From: Candidatus Villigracilis affinis | GTDB taxonomy: Bacteria > Chloroflexota > Anaerolineae > Anaerolineales > Villigracilaceae | Direction of reading: 5' to 3' | Assembly (NCBI GenBank): GCA_016718275.1 | Contig: JADKEA010000001.1 | Location: 248,001 to 312,000, forward strand | Length of the DNA stretch: 64,000 bases | Made by a program: the position numbers and the translations under genes | Part shown: positions 36,015 through 45,238 of the stretch, piece by piece | How the letters are laid out: each line of letters opens with the position of its first letter | Numbering within the stretch: the first letter of the stretch is position 1 | The notes under the pieces: model-generated | The model's input: the letters and a program-made list of their open reading frames with translations, nothing else | The model's database searches: none | Told to the model about the DNA's origin: nothing

Positions 36015-36970
36015 CAATCTTCAAATTGAAGAATACGCTGGCTTATCAACAGAACGGGGGAAACAATATATTCATCGAAACCGGGCGCATTATCCCCCAA
36101 AAACCTCAGATGCACCAATGTCCTGCCATGGGCAATGTAAACAGAACATTCCTTAGTCACAGAATTGTGGCTGCAATAAATCTTCATAAAATCAGGTTTC
36201 GGCTGGTTTGTGGGAAGAACTATCCCAAGATCAGCATCTTCAGCATTCGCATTCCAGGAAATAGCCTCATCAAACTCTTTCTGACCAACAGGTTGTTCAT
36301 AAAAAAATACATCCTGATAAACCCGAAAAGAATCATTTTCGCCATAAACACCCGACAGTCTGTAGGATTGGATCATTTCATTTTCAGATAAGCTGGAGGA
36401 GTCTTCGTAAGTTTCATGCATCCATATCAAATTGCATGAAAAGTCACTTCGCCTCATGAGAATCGAATCCAGACCTGTACGTTGCGAAACCTGATAACGA
36501 TACACGATATCGAGCAGGCGCGGGAAATGGCAATAGCTTGTGAATCTCCCCATATACTCTGCTCCCAAGTTTATGGGGATCCAAATCAGTGCCAATCCAA
36601 GCCAAATAGCCAAAACCAAACTTGAACCAACTCTATACACAGGTTTGCCAGCACCAATAAACTCCTCAACATCCCGCCAGTTTATTTTCATAACCACAAA
36701 TGAAAAGACCAACCCAATTAACACCCTGGCAAAATAAAGGCTATAGACCACTCCCTTTCCATAATATTGCCAATCCAGTTGAGAAGGTTTGATCCATTTC
36801 AAGAAGAACATCATGCAAATGGTCACACAAACGAAAACAATGGCTTTGCGTTTATTTCCCATTTGCCACCAATTTAATGCAGCAGCCGGGGTTCCCAACA
36901 GGAAAACCGCCAGCGGCGACCAAAAGGAATTCTTTTTATTATCTTGCAGAGCAATGGTTGGTTCGGTCAT
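36014..36970 (-). CDS. Hypothetical membrane protein
   Basis: 318 residues. Four or so helices lie in residues 15-145, the last being SSLVLAIWLGLALIWIPINL. A large hydrophilic C-terminal domain follows (residues 150-318), probably outside the membrane. Codon use is more AT-rich than in the neighbours. No family recognised. Confidence 0.72.
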   Translation of the reverse strand: MTEPTIALQDNKKNSFWSPLAVFLLGTPAAALNWWQMGNKRKAIVFVCVTICMMFFLKWIKPSQLDWQYYGKGVVYSLYFARVLIGLVFSFVVMKINWRDVEEFIGAGKPVYRVGSSLVLAIWLGLALIWIPINLGAEYMGRFTSYCHFPRLLDIVYRYQVSQRTGLDSILMRRSDFSCNLIWMHETYEDSSSLSENEMIQSYRLSGVYGENDSFRVYQDVFFYEQPVGQKEFDEAISWNANAEDADLGIVLPTNQPKPDFMKIYCSHNSVTKECSVYIAHGRTLVHLRFLGDNAPGFDEYIVSPVLLISQRILQFED

Positions 36971-37008
36971 ATTCCCTCGCTATCATTCCTCTATTGTAAA
37001 ACAAAAAA

Positions 37009-37031
37009 GGGCGACCATAAAGGCCGCCCTC
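37009..37031 (-). terminator. Terminator of the DUF1800-DUF1501 operon
   Basis: GGGCGACC pairs with GGCCGCCC (one mismatch) around ATAAA. The minus strand continues with TTTTTTG. It begins only a few bases after the corrected DUF1501 stop at 37036. Confidence 0.8.
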
Positions 37032-37035
37032 AAAA

Positions 37036-38251
37036 TCATACAATCACATTCAGCATCTTCGGCTGATACTCGGGGAAAATTTCATTTGTAGCGGGGTTAT
37101 TCAGGCGTTTGTGTCAAAACCTCGGAGAGCACATCGCGGTAATCGGTGGTGACAGCCAGGTCGCCTGGGCCAATGAGTTGACCTTCCTCCAGCCCCGGCC
37201 ATTGCCCGTGGACTTTGCCGCCATCCACGTTACCGCCCAAGACCATCATCATACTGCCGTGACCGTGATCTGTGCCGAGGCTGCCATTTTCAGAGGCGCG
37301 CCGCCCAAACTCAGACATGGTGACAGTGGTAAGTTGATTTTGATGGTCAGCCATGTCGGCGTGGAAGGCGGCGAGACCTTCGGCGAGGTCTTTCATCAGG
37401 TTTGGCATGAGGCCAGTGGATGAGCCCTGCGCGAAATGCGTATCCCAGCCGCCAAGGTCAATAGCCGAGACTTCGAGACCTACTTCCGCTTTGATGAGCA
37501 TGGCAGTTTGTTTGAGGGCGAGGCCGAATTCAGAGTCGGGATAGGTAATTGGAGACGCCGTCCTGAGCCCGCCGAAGGGTTGATACTTGGCGGGGTCAAG
37601 CTTTTCCAATGTATCCATGATGGACAAGGTCTCCTGACCCATCAGGTCATTTTGATAGACCGTGCTCAATGCAGCACGCATTTGTTGAAGGGCGCGCTGG
37701 TCACCGCCGAGGTGAAAATCTGCAATGGAGCGTAGGGCAGAGACGGGAACCGTTCCACTCAAACTGCGCTGCGGGCGGGTGCCCATTCCCACCGCGCGCA
37801 ACGGAGAGGTGTTACCTGTATTCAGTGTAGCCAGGTGACGCCCAATCCACCCTGAGGCGGGGCCGCGTTCATCGTCCACGCCGCGCTCCATGAGTTCCAT
37901 TGCTTTGAAATGGCTGCGCGATTCATCAGGTGCGCCGCAGGCGTGGATAATGGCAAGTTGTTCGCTTTGCCATGCTTCGAGCAAGGGACTCAGGTTTGGA
38001 TGAAAACCAAAAAATCCATCCAAATCCACTGTCCTTTCTTCTTTTTTCGTTTTCGAATCATCAGGTCGTGCAATTCCCAATGATGGGCGCAATTGATAAT
38101 AAGCGTCTTCGCCATGCGGAACGACCATATTCAACACGTCTGCTGCGCCGCGGAGAAATACAACGACCAGAGTGTCACCACGCGGGGCGGTGTTGACGGG
38201 GGCAAAAGAGAGGCGAGGGAGCCAGGTTTTGGTGGGAAGTTGGGTAAGCAT
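37036..38251 (-). CDS. DUF1501 domain protein, frame-broken near the C-terminus
   Basis: The main frame stops at 37097 with 384 residues. One extra C near 37105 cuts off a further tail, readable in the next frame as NPATNEIFPEYQPKMLNVIV and ending at 37036. The restored length is about 404. The N-terminal LVVVFLRGAADVLNMVVPHG and the late TTVTMSEFGRRASENGSLGT plus DHGHGSMMMVLGG are DUF1501 (sulfatase-like fold) signatures with a likely metal site. The role is unknown. Second gene of an operon with DUF1800, the usual partner. Confidence 0.85.
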
Positions 38252-38315
38252 TTATTTACTCCTAAAAATTTTCGACTTTTCTTTCACCCGAAGCAATCTC
38301 CAACATGATGAGATA

Positions 38316-39797
38316 TCATCTCCACTGAAACGCGGGGGAGGCGATGATGCTGGCGGTGATGACTTGCAGAGTCTCTTCTTCGGTGGAGCCTGCCGCTCGG
38401 ACGGTATCAATCAACCCGTCGCGGGTGACGCGCTCCAAAGGGGTGCCTAATAACAGGGATGTAATTGAATCCACATCGTCTTGCAAAATGCCATTCGAAG
38501 CGACATCCAATAAACTTTGCAAATTATGTTTTGTGTCGTTGATCTCATTGCGGATCAGCGCGAAGGCGAATTGCCAGCGCGGCATGAGGTTGCCCTGCCA
38601 CGGTTCGCTTCGGTCGGGATAGCCATCGGGTGTGGGCCAATTGAACGCGACCTGCCCCATGCGGACGAGATAATCGTGAAGCGCGGCGGCATCGGTTTCA
38701 ACATTCAACATGCGCAGCGCAGACAAAACGAAATTCGCGGGGCGTTTGTATTTGGGCTGCGCCAGCGGCAGGCCATCGAGCAAAATGACTCGCAGCACAG
38801 ATTTGATATCGCCTTTTGTGGCCAGAAAAGTTTGCGCGGCTTTTTCGATGATCTCCTGCGGCGGGTCATCGGCGAGGAAGCGACGGGCGAGTTTGGTGGA
38901 AATGAATCGCGCCGTGCTCGGATGTTTCACCAGCATTTCGATGACTTGCTCCGCTTCTTCGACACCCGAGGGTTGGATCGAAAGACCCAGAACATTTTTC
39001 GTCCCTGTGTCATGGAGATTCTTGTCGAAGGTGAACTCGCCCAGCCAGAAATGCTCCTTCACTTTCCAACCAGTGAGGCAACGCGCAAGTTCCATCACAT
39101 CCTGCTGGGAGTAACCGCCATCCACGCCGAGGGTGTGAAGTTCCATCAACTCGCGCGCGTAATTTTCGTTGGGGTGACTCTGCTCGTTGGCCTGATTATC
39201 AAGATAGACCAGCATGGCGGGCGAATGTGCCGAGGCCCAAACCAGATCGCGGAAGTTACCAAGCGCATGTTTGCGAATTACTTCGCGGTCATCCACGGAT
39301 TTGAGGAAGAATTCTTTTTCCTTATCCATGAAGATGTTGAAATGGTCGCTCCAGAATTCGGTCATCACTTCATACAATTGGCGTTTGCTGTACATCTGAC
39401 GAAGCAATGTGGCCTGACGAAGTTCCTGCGGAGCCCGTTCACGATCATAGCCGTCGAAGAGTTGATTGCTGACGCCTTCGATCTCATTGGCATCCATTCG
39501 GATGGTTTTGAAGGGCATCAATTGCAAATCGCAATCGAAGTCGTTGATGGATTCGAAATCGAGCTGTTCTTCGATGTAGTTTTGCAAACCGATCTCACTG
39601 AAACGTACACGCTCCTCCACACGCGGACCGAAGGTGAGTCGGTTGAGGGCGAGGAAATCGCCTGCGCCAAGTGCCGCCCACGGCAGGGTGGGAAGGTCGC
39701 CCGCGATCCTGCGATACACGGGCGCGCATGATGAAAGCGCCGCACTGGCAGAAACGAGGGAGGCAAGTTTGAGGAAGTCTCTACGAGAAAGGGTCAT
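38316..39797 (-). CDS. DUF1800 domain protein with Tat-type signal
   Basis: 493 residues. The N-terminus MTLSRRDFLKLASLVSASAA is a twin-arginine signal, followed by LSSCAP, a possible lipobox. The DUF1800 core shows FGPRVEERVRFSEIG, MTEFWSDHFNIF, NENYARELMELHTLGVDGGY and GWPTP-like NWPTPDGYPDR. DUF1800/DUF1501 pairs are widespread in bacteria of soil and water; their function is not established. Exported folded via Tat, probably carrying a cofactor or metal. Confidence 0.88.
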   Translation of the reverse strand: MTLSRRDFLKLASLVSASAALSSCAPVYRRIAGDLPTLPWAALGAGDFLALNRLTFGPRVEERVRFSEIGLQNYIEEQLDFESINDFDCDLQLMPFKTIRMDANEIEGVSNQLFDGYDRERAPQELRQATLLRQMYSKRQLYEVMTEFWSDHFNIFMDKEKEFFLKSVDDREVIRKHALGNFRDLVWASAHSPAMLVYLDNQANEQSHPNENYARELMELHTLGVDGGYSQQDVMELARCLTGWKVKEHFWLGEFTFDKNLHDTGTKNVLGLSIQPSGVEEAEQVIEMLVKHPSTARFISTKLARRFLADDPPQEIIEKAAQTFLATKGDIKSVLRVILLDGLPLAQPKYKRPANFVLSALRMLNVETDAAALHDYLVRMGQVAFNWPTPDGYPDRSEPWQGNLMPRWQFAFALIRNEINDTKHNLQSLLDVASNGILQDDVDSITSLLLGTPLERVTRDGLIDTVRAAGSTEEETLQVITASIIASPAFQWR

Positions 39798-39884
39798 GGG
39801 AATCAGTGGTCAGGTATCAGTGAATAGAAAGTAGTGAGTGGAAAGTGGATGGGATGTAAAGAAGACAGAATTTTCGCGGTAAAT

Positions 39885-40403
39885 TTATGCGTGCGAAGGA
39901 ACAGGCTCAGGCACGTGGACGGTTTTCTCACGCGGCATCCAATTCAAGAATGCGAAGCCTGTAGCACCGAAGGCCATGATGAGCGCAATAGGCCAGATGA
40001 AGAACCAACCCAACACGGGGAAGAAGGCCACCAGTTCAAGGATGACGGAACCGCGCACGAATGCATTCAACGGCGAAAGTCCGCTGTGACTGGTGAGGCG
40101 CGCGCCCAAATGAGCGGCGATGCCCGCCGAGCCGATGGATGAAAATGCCAGCGCTGCCGCAAGCAACAGCCAACCGATGAATTTGGCGGGGCCAAATGGA
40201 AGCGCAAGCAAAATGACGACGGGAATACTGACCGCAACCACAATGACGAGTCCCATCCAGAATGTACCCCAGGGAGTCTTATCCACGCGAGTTTGGGCGC
40301 GGGAAATGATCGATGGGAACAACAGCCACCACGCGGTGAGCATGGCAGGGAAGGCAATGCCTAGAATCAACAAGACGAAGAAGATGGCGGATATGTCGGC
40401 CAT
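39885..40403 (-). CDS. Four-helix membrane protein, paralogue of the 40664-41149 gene
   Basis: 172 residues with AAGGAA upstream. Four membrane segments. LLFPSIISRAQTRVDKTPWG and FFPVLGWFFIWPIAL align with matching segments of the neighbouring protein. Function unknown. It may be a target or extra regulator of the ECF sigma operon upstream. Confidence 0.75.
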   Translation of the reverse strand: MADISAIFFVLLILGIAFPAMLTAWWLLFPSIISRAQTRVDKTPWGTFWMGLVIVVAVSIPVVILLALPFGPAKFIGWLLLAAALAFSSIGSAGIAAHLGARLTSHSGLSPLNAFVRGSVILELVAFFPVLGWFFIWPIALIMAFGATGFAFLNWMPREKTVHVPEPVPSHA

Positions 40404-40493
40404 GGGGAAGTTCCTTTCATGTATGGAGAGTTATAGGTTGTACAGGGCTGGGTTGGGAAAAGTTGCAGGGGAAAGAATAGTGAGTGAGTGAAA

Positions 40494-40632
40494 GTGCGTC
40501 GCACCAGACGGGTGGATTGTTTCACTAAATAAGGGAAATCCAAAGGGTTGGACCCATCTTGTTCAAGGTGGTGCGACGCACCCAAAAATGAGACGCGGAG
40601 CGCGCAGAATTTTCTCTGCGAACTCCGCGTCT
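40494..40632. repeat. Cluster of palindromes in a 260-bp intergenic region
   Basis: GTGCGTCGCACC (40494-40505) and its reverse complement GGTGCGACGCAC (40570-40581) flank a unique spacer. AGACGCGGAG (40591-40600) pairs with CTCCGCGTCT (40623-40632). A related GTGCGCGACGCAC lies near 22404. No ORF is credible in 40404-40663. Confidence 0.6.
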
Positions 40633-40663
40633 CTGCGGTGTGAAGAAAAAAGATACTTCGTAC

Positions 40664-41149
40664 TTAATCGCGCTGGAATAATCCCAAAATGAATGCACCA
40701 ATGCCAACAAAACCCGCATACGGAAAAAGCAGGAACCAGCCGATCACAGGCAGGAGACAGGCGAGGGATAAAATCACTGTTCCCCATGCAGTTCGTTTCC
40801 AGGCGGGATATTCGGAGAAGATGCGTTCGCCCAGTTGGTTGACCATGCCCGTCAGGCCGAAGCTCAATGCGATCGTAAGCGCAGCAAGGATCACCAATGC
40901 GGGAATCATCAGAATGGTTTTTACAACACTGCCCGCATTTTCGGCAATGGAAAAAAGAACCAACGCGATCAACCCAAAAAATAAAAAGTTGATCACTCCC
41001 ACGCCAAATGAACGCCCAGGCATGGCAGTGAGTACACGCTGGGTTTTGGCGGCGCGATTCGGAAACAACGCGGCGAGGACAAGAAAATACGCAGCGAGGG
41101 GAATGGTAAGCAGCAGGATGATGACAATAATTTGCAGGAACTCGTTCAT
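40664..41149 (-). CDS. Four-helix membrane protein, paralogue of the 39885-40403 gene
   Basis: 161 residues from MNEFLQIIVI at 41149 with AAGGAG upstream; the longer frame has no site. ALFPNRAAKTQRVLTAMPGR and LLPVIGWFLLFPYAGFVG match the paralogue. Located directly downstream of the sigma/anti-sigma pair on the same strand, so it is likely co-transcribed. Function unknown. Confidence 0.75.
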   Translation of the reverse strand: MNEFLQIIVIILLLTIPLAAYFLVLAALFPNRAAKTQRVLTAMPGRSFGVGVINFLFFGLIALVLFSIAENAGSVVKTILMIPALVILAALTIALSFGLTGMVNQLGERIFSEYPAWKRTAWGTVILSLACLLPVIGWFLLFPYAGFVGIGAFILGLFQRD

Positions 41150-41179
41150 GAATTCTCCTTGTTGAACTACTATTTTCAC

Positions 41180-41200
41180 GGACACAGCAACGCTGTATCC
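41180..41200. repeat. Short palindrome related to the repeat at 35980
   Basis: GGACACAGC and GCTGTATCC with a three-base loop, directly after the anti-sigma stop. Confidence 0.55.
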
Positions 41201-41746
41201 CTACCTTTGGTTTCTCAAAAACACACCGTTGCCCAAAATCCACAGCACAGATACACCCGCAAGCGCCATCAACAGGCTGGATATTTCAAGGGGCGGAAGT
41301 TGGAAGGTTGCAGGTTGCAGGTTGAAGGTTGGAAGGTTGGAAGGTTGCAAGTTGAAGGTTGAAAGTTTGTCGAGCAGGTTTATCCATTGCGCTTGCAACT
41401 GGGTGATTCCTTCCATGAGGGAAGATATTTCGATGGCAGGCAGCAGGTTTGCGACGAACGGCACGGCAATGATGATGGCGGTCAACGCGAAGGCGGCCTG
41501 CAGGATCACTGTCAGCGTGAGGAATTTTGGCAGCGGGGCTGGCAGGCTTCGGGTCGTCAGGAACGGCGCGGCGAGGGATTTGGTCAATGCCACTTCGGGC
41601 AGGGAATCCAATTCGGTGAACAATGCCTGAAGCATGGAAAGTCGCGCCGCGCATTCGCCGCATGAAGATAGATGCGTTTCGATCTGCACACGCTCGTTGG
41701 TTTCGTTGTCAAGATATTCGTTGAGTTGCTCGTCAGTGAGATGCAT
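41201..41746 (-). CDS. Zinc-finger (zf-HC2) transmembrane anti-sigma factor
   Basis: 181 residues. The N-terminus LNEYLDNETN...HLSSCGEC carries the H-x3-C-x2-C zinc motif of anti-sigma factors. A membrane helix (LTLTVILQAAFALTAIIIAV) follows, then a repeat-coded linker, and a second hydrophobic stretch near the end. It overlaps the sigma gene by 14 bases, fixing the pair. It would hold the sigma factor inactive at the membrane. Confidence 0.88.
   Translation of the reverse strand: MHLTDEQLNEYLDNETNERVQIETHLSSCGECAARLSMLQALFTELDSLPEVALTKSLAAPFLTTRSLPAPLPKFLTLTVILQAAFALTAIIIAVPFVANLLPAIEISSLMEGITQLQAQWINLLDKLSTFNLQPSNLPTFNLQPATFQLPPLEISSLLMALAGVSVLWILGNGVFLRNQR
41299..41367. repeat. Seven/eight-base minisatellite inside the anti-sigma gene
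   Basis: About nine imperfect copies of (G)AAGGTTG / GCAGGTT follow one another. On the coding strand they give STFNLQPSNLPTFNLQPATF, a low-complexity linker. Confidence 0.8.
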
Positions 41747-42278
41747 GGAGTTTCTCCGCCAAAATTTTGCGGGCGCGGAAGAGATGACTCTTCACGTCGC
41801 TCAATGGGATTTTCAATTCTGCGGCAATTTCTTCGTAGGACAGTTCTTGAAAATGACGCAATTCGACGACGACGCGATAATGCGCGGGCAATGATGCGAG
41901 GGCGCTGCGGATGGTCTCGCTTCTTTCGTGGACCTCGTAGACTGCTTCAGGCAATTGGGCAGAATCAGCGTCCCGTTCATCGTCCAACTCGGCTGTGTCT
42001 TTGCTTGCCTCGATGGCATTCAAACACAGATTGGCCGCCACGCGTCGAATCCACGGGCCGAATTCACGCTCGATATCAAAGGTGTGGATGCGGTCGTAGG
42101 CGCGGATAAAGGTCTCCTGTGCAAGGTCTTCGGCTTCGCCGCGCTCGTGCAAAATACGGTAGCAGACGTTGAAAACGCTCGTCTGGTAGCGTGTGACAAG
42201 CTCGCCGAATGCCGCCCGACTGTCGGCGTCACCGCGACGGGTTTGCAGAATCAGGTCGCGGTCGGTGGGCATAGTCAT
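41733..42278 (-). CDS. ECF RNA polymerase sigma factor
   Basis: 181 residues. Region 2 is plain (DLAQETFIRAYDRIHTF) and region 4 shows LRHFQELSYEEIAAELKIPL and VKSHLFRARKIL. It has the length of RpoE-type ECF factors, and the second Met (MPTDRDL) is an alternative start. It should direct polymerase to an envelope or stress regulon and is restrained by the anti-sigma factor encoded next. Confidence 0.92.
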   Translation of the reverse strand: MTMPTDRDLILQTRRGDADSRAAFGELVTRYQTSVFNVCYRILHERGEAEDLAQETFIRAYDRIHTFDIEREFGPWIRRVAANLCLNAIEASKDTAELDDERDADSAQLPEAVYEVHERSETIRSALASLPAHYRVVVELRHFQELSYEEIAAELKIPLSDVKSHLFRARKILAEKLHASH

Positions 42279-42352
42279 GGCTAGAGTTTAATACAGGAGT
42301 CGGTGGGAAAAAGTTGCAGAATGGAGGGAACAGATCATATTTTATTCCCCCA

Positions 42353-42457
42353 GGTTAACGGTTTGCGTTCGCGGACTCTGCTCGGGAGCACAAAAAAGCC
42401 AGCATCCCCGCGCCTGAACTGAGCTTGTCGAAGGGTCTAGTCCATGCTTTGTCGGGC
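42353..42457 (-). repeat. Degenerate attC-like site A
   Basis: GGTTAAC (42353-42359) and GTCGGGC (42451-42457) mark the ends. The inner arms (GGTTTGCGTTCGCGGACT and AGTCCATGCTTTGTC) still match the better sites to the right, but both core boxes deviate from consensus. The 42279-42647 interval holds this site and a terminator, and otherwise no gene. Confidence 0.5.
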
Positions 42458-42589
42458 AGTTTTATGAAATAAACATTTCATCTATTCAGAATTGCTCTTT
42501 GTCATCATGTAGATACTAAACACAGGAGAAAAAGTTTAGAATCGTATATTAATAACCTGCAACCTAGGGAACCATTAATTGGGTAATCC

Positions 42590-42625
42590 AAAAAGAGACA
42601 CACGGAGATCGTGCGTCTCTTTTTG
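42590..42625 (-). terminator. Terminator of the sugar dehydrogenase gene
   Basis: AAAAAGAGACACACG pairs with CGTGCGTCTCTTTTT (one mismatch) around GAGAT, 22 bases past the stop. Confidence 0.8.
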
Positions 42626-42647
42626 AAAATCACATTTATTTCTGCCT

Positions 42648-43988
42648 TTATGGCGCTGTTGCCACTCTCCAGATCACATTCCCCACATCGTCTGCCACCA
42701 GAAGTGCGCCGAGCGCGTCAATTGCAACGCCCACGGGCCGCCCCATGGCATCACCATTTTCTTTGAGGAACCCATTCAAAACAAGCAATGGATCACCTGA
42801 CGGCATGCCTCCTGTGAACGGCACGAAGATCACCTGATAGCCGTTGGGCTGCTGACGATTCCACGAACCATGCTGCCCAATAAACATTCCGTTCTCAAAC
42901 TGAAGAGGCAATGTGTTTCCGTCTGCAGAGGTAAGCCCTAATGAAGCTGTATGAGATCCTAGCGCATAATCAGGCACAAGTGCCGATGCCACCAGCTCGG
43001 GATTCGGCGGTGAAACGCGCGCGTCCACATGATCGCCATAATAGCTGAAAGGCCAGCCATAAAAGCCGCCATCCTGTACTGAGGTCATATAATCTGGCAC
43101 CAGGTCATTTCCCAACTCATCGCGTTCATTCACTACCACCCATAATGCTCCAGACTCTGCATCCCATGCCATCCCCACAGGGTTTCGCAGCCCCGAAGCA
43201 AAAATGCGATGGCTGCCTGTTTCAATGTCCACTTCCCAGATCGCAGCGCGTTCCGTTTCTGCTTCAAATCCGTTCTCTGCGACGTTGCTATTCGAGCCAA
43301 CAGAAACATATAACTTCGTTCCATCTGTACTGGCCACCAGGCCTTTGGTCCAATGATGGTTGATCGTGCCTGCTGGCAAGTCTGTTATTTTTGTGGGCTC
43401 GGCAGTGATCTCCGTCTCTCCTTCTGAATAGGGAAAGGACACGACTGCATCGGTATTCGCTACATAGAAGGTATCTCCCACTAAAACCATCCCGAACGGT
43501 GAGGTCAGGCCATCGATGAATACAGATTTTGTCTCTGCAACGCCATCTCCGTCCGCATCCCGCAGGAGCGTAATACGATCCGCACTGGGCACGCCGCCGC
43601 CTGATTTCTTCTTAAAGAACTTGAAGAACCACCCCTTGATTCCTTTTGCATCGTCTGGGCGATCTGCAGGAGCATTGGATTCAGCAACGAGCACATCTCC
43701 ATTCGGAAGAACATACAGCCAGCGCGGATGATCCAACCCGCTGGCAAAGGCGTTCACTTCCATGCCTTCAGCTGCTACTGGTTTCTCACCATCAGCCCAA
43801 CCGATGGCATTGGGCGGATTCACCACAGGAATCAGCCGTTGATTCGGCTCTGGAAGCTCAGGATTGGGGCCATAGCCGCTGCTGGGCGGCAGGGATGCCG
43901 GACCCCCGAACATTGAAAAGCCTGCGATAACGACCACAACCAATACCAAACTCACTACGAGAGTGAGCACATTCGATCTTTTCTTCAT
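42648..43988 (-). CDS. PQQ-dependent sugar dehydrogenase (L-sorbosone dehydrogenase-like), exported
   Basis: 446 residues. An N-terminal helix (VLTLVVSLVLVVVVIAGFSMF) directs export or anchoring. The beta-propeller motifs include GLDHPRWLYVLPNGDVLVAE, RNPVGMAWDAESGALWVVVN and QHGSWNRQQPNGY, which are typical of the glucose/sorbosone dehydrogenase family that binds PQQ and Ca2+. It lies between degenerate sites A and B and may be an old cassette, though it is unusually long for one. Confidence 0.85.
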   Translation of the reverse strand: MKKRSNVLTLVVSLVLVVVVIAGFSMFGGPASLPPSSGYGPNPELPEPNQRLIPVVNPPNAIGWADGEKPVAAEGMEVNAFASGLDHPRWLYVLPNGDVLVAESNAPADRPDDAKGIKGWFFKFFKKKSGGGVPSADRITLLRDADGDGVAETKSVFIDGLTSPFGMVLVGDTFYVANTDAVVSFPYSEGETEITAEPTKITDLPAGTINHHWTKGLVASTDGTKLYVSVGSNSNVAENGFEAETERAAIWEVDIETGSHRIFASGLRNPVGMAWDAESGALWVVVNERDELGNDLVPDYMTSVQDGGFYGWPFSYYGDHVDARVSPPNPELVASALVPDYALGSHTASLGLTSADGNTLPLQFENGMFIGQHGSWNRQQPNGYQVIFVPFTGGMPSGDPLLVLNGFLKENGDAMGRPVGVAIDALGALLVADDVGNVIWRVATAP

Positions 43989-44288
43989 ACTAAAAACCTC
44001 CGGTGACAGGAAAGCTGAAATTTTGATTTTTATATGGGCGGTGCTTTTAAATTCCCCACACCTTAATACAGATACTTATCATATATTGAATGTCCTTCAT
44101 CTGTATCCCGCAAACCGGGGAGTATTGTTCTCCGCCACCCAGGGGAGGTGTTTCATGCTTAAGTGACTATTTAATAACTCTCTTTACAAGCTGTCATTCG
44201 GCGCGCTAGCGATAGCCGTGCCTAAATAAACATTTATTGGTAGAACTTCTTGTGATTCACATCGATCTTATCCCCAATGGTATAAGCA
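43989..44288. other. Gene-free interval
   Basis: About 300 bases with no credible ORF. It begins with the ribosome site of the minus-strand dehydrogenase (GGAGGT in reverse) and contains a GGGGAG/CTCC-rich hairpin around 44115-44150. Nothing more specific was seen. The stretch 44375-44440 is the short tail between site B and the next gene. Confidence 0.5.
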
Positions 44289-44374
44289 GGCTAATGACTT
44301 ACGTTCGCAGACTCTGCTTGGAGCAGAAAATGCTCGACGCGAATTCCCAGCATCAGGTCCCCGCTTTGTGGGGC
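44289..44374 (-). repeat. Degenerate attC-like site B
   Basis: GGCTAAT (44289-44295) and GTGGGGC (44368-44374) flank inner parts shared with site C (GAGCAGAAAATGCTCGACGCG). Both core boxes are off-consensus. 86 bp. Confidence 0.6.
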
Positions 44375-44440
44375 GATAGTTTTTGCAAGAAGATTGTGCC
44401 GATGGCAAAAGGAAGGATCACATCTTTATCAATCTAATCG

Positions 44441-45211
44441 TCAATCAATCTCGCGTCCCAGCCAACGAATTACGTTTTGCACGAAACGACGATTATCACC
44501 TTTCTCGATTAACCCTGGTCCTGGATTCGTAGTGCCTTCCGTTCCAATAAATCCTGAATCTGCGACGACAACCACCCGCCCCATTCTGTCCAGGGCGCTA
44601 TTTGCTTCGGCATCCAATGCCATGGCAAAATTTCTTCCATGAGCGGGAAGTCCATTCCGGTGGTCAATCATTTGGCTCGGCAAATTGATAATTGGGACAG
44701 CGTCTGCAGAAACGAGACTACAACAGTTATTCGTGACAATTGAACGAATTGGTTCTTCTCCCAAACCGCCGCAGATAATTGGATGCGTGACCAGCAAATC
44801 TGATGCGGAAAATTCGGAAAGGACACCTGATTTCGAATTTGCAAACCATGAGTTTTCGATTTCAATACCGAACTGACGAGCAAGAACGGCATCCTGCTTG
44901 GTCATGTCATTTATATTATGTCCTGGCAAGTCACCATGATTGGACATGAGCAGAAGCCCGCCTCCTTGACGCACAAAATCAGTAATAGCTGTAATCTCTT
45001 CGATTGAATAGGAGTATTCTTCTCCATGCCGTGTTGTGATCACTAATACATCATAATTATTTAGCAGGCTTTTAGCCAATGGCAGTTCAGGAGAAAAGTC
45101 GACGACACAAAATGGAATATCTTCAAGTTGTGCAAGAAAGGTCTGAAGACGTCTTTCGTTCTGCACATGGATTCGTGTTTGTAACCCGTTACCGTCCATG
45201 AGTATTTTCAT
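44441..45211 (-). CDS. Cassette gene 6: class-I glutamine amidotransferase-like/DUF4350-type protein
   Basis: 256 residues from MKILMDGNGLQTRI at 45211; the longer open frame begins inside the attC core and is rejected. The pattern NNYDVLVITTRHGEEYS, then ITDFVRQGGGLLLMSNHGD, and VVVVADSGFIG fits ThuA/GATase1-like domains found in hypothetical proteins. No catalytic Cys is evident, so an enzyme activity is unlikely. Forms one cassette with site B. Confidence 0.7.
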   Translation of the reverse strand: MKILMDGNGLQTRIHVQNERRLQTFLAQLEDIPFCVVDFSPELPLAKSLLNNYDVLVITTRHGEEYSYSIEEITAITDFVRQGGGLLLMSNHGDLPGHNINDMTKQDAVLARQFGIEIENSWFANSKSGVLSEFSASDLLVTHPIICGGLGEEPIRSIVTNNCCSLVSADAVPIINLPSQMIDHRNGLPAHGRNFAMALDAEANSALDRMGRVVVVADSGFIGTEGTTNPGPGLIEKGDNRRFVQNVIRWLGREID

Positions 45212-45238
45212 AATAGTTTGCCTTATTATAAAGAAACA

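Noticed and set aside
38517..39731. 404-codon plus-strand open frame
   Set aside because: It lies opposite the DUF1800 gene, has no family motif and no ribosome site; it is an antisense shadow.
44101..44160. Second riboswitch with a GGGGAG loop
   Set aside because: It lacks the GTAG continuation and a terminator, and no plus-strand gene follows.
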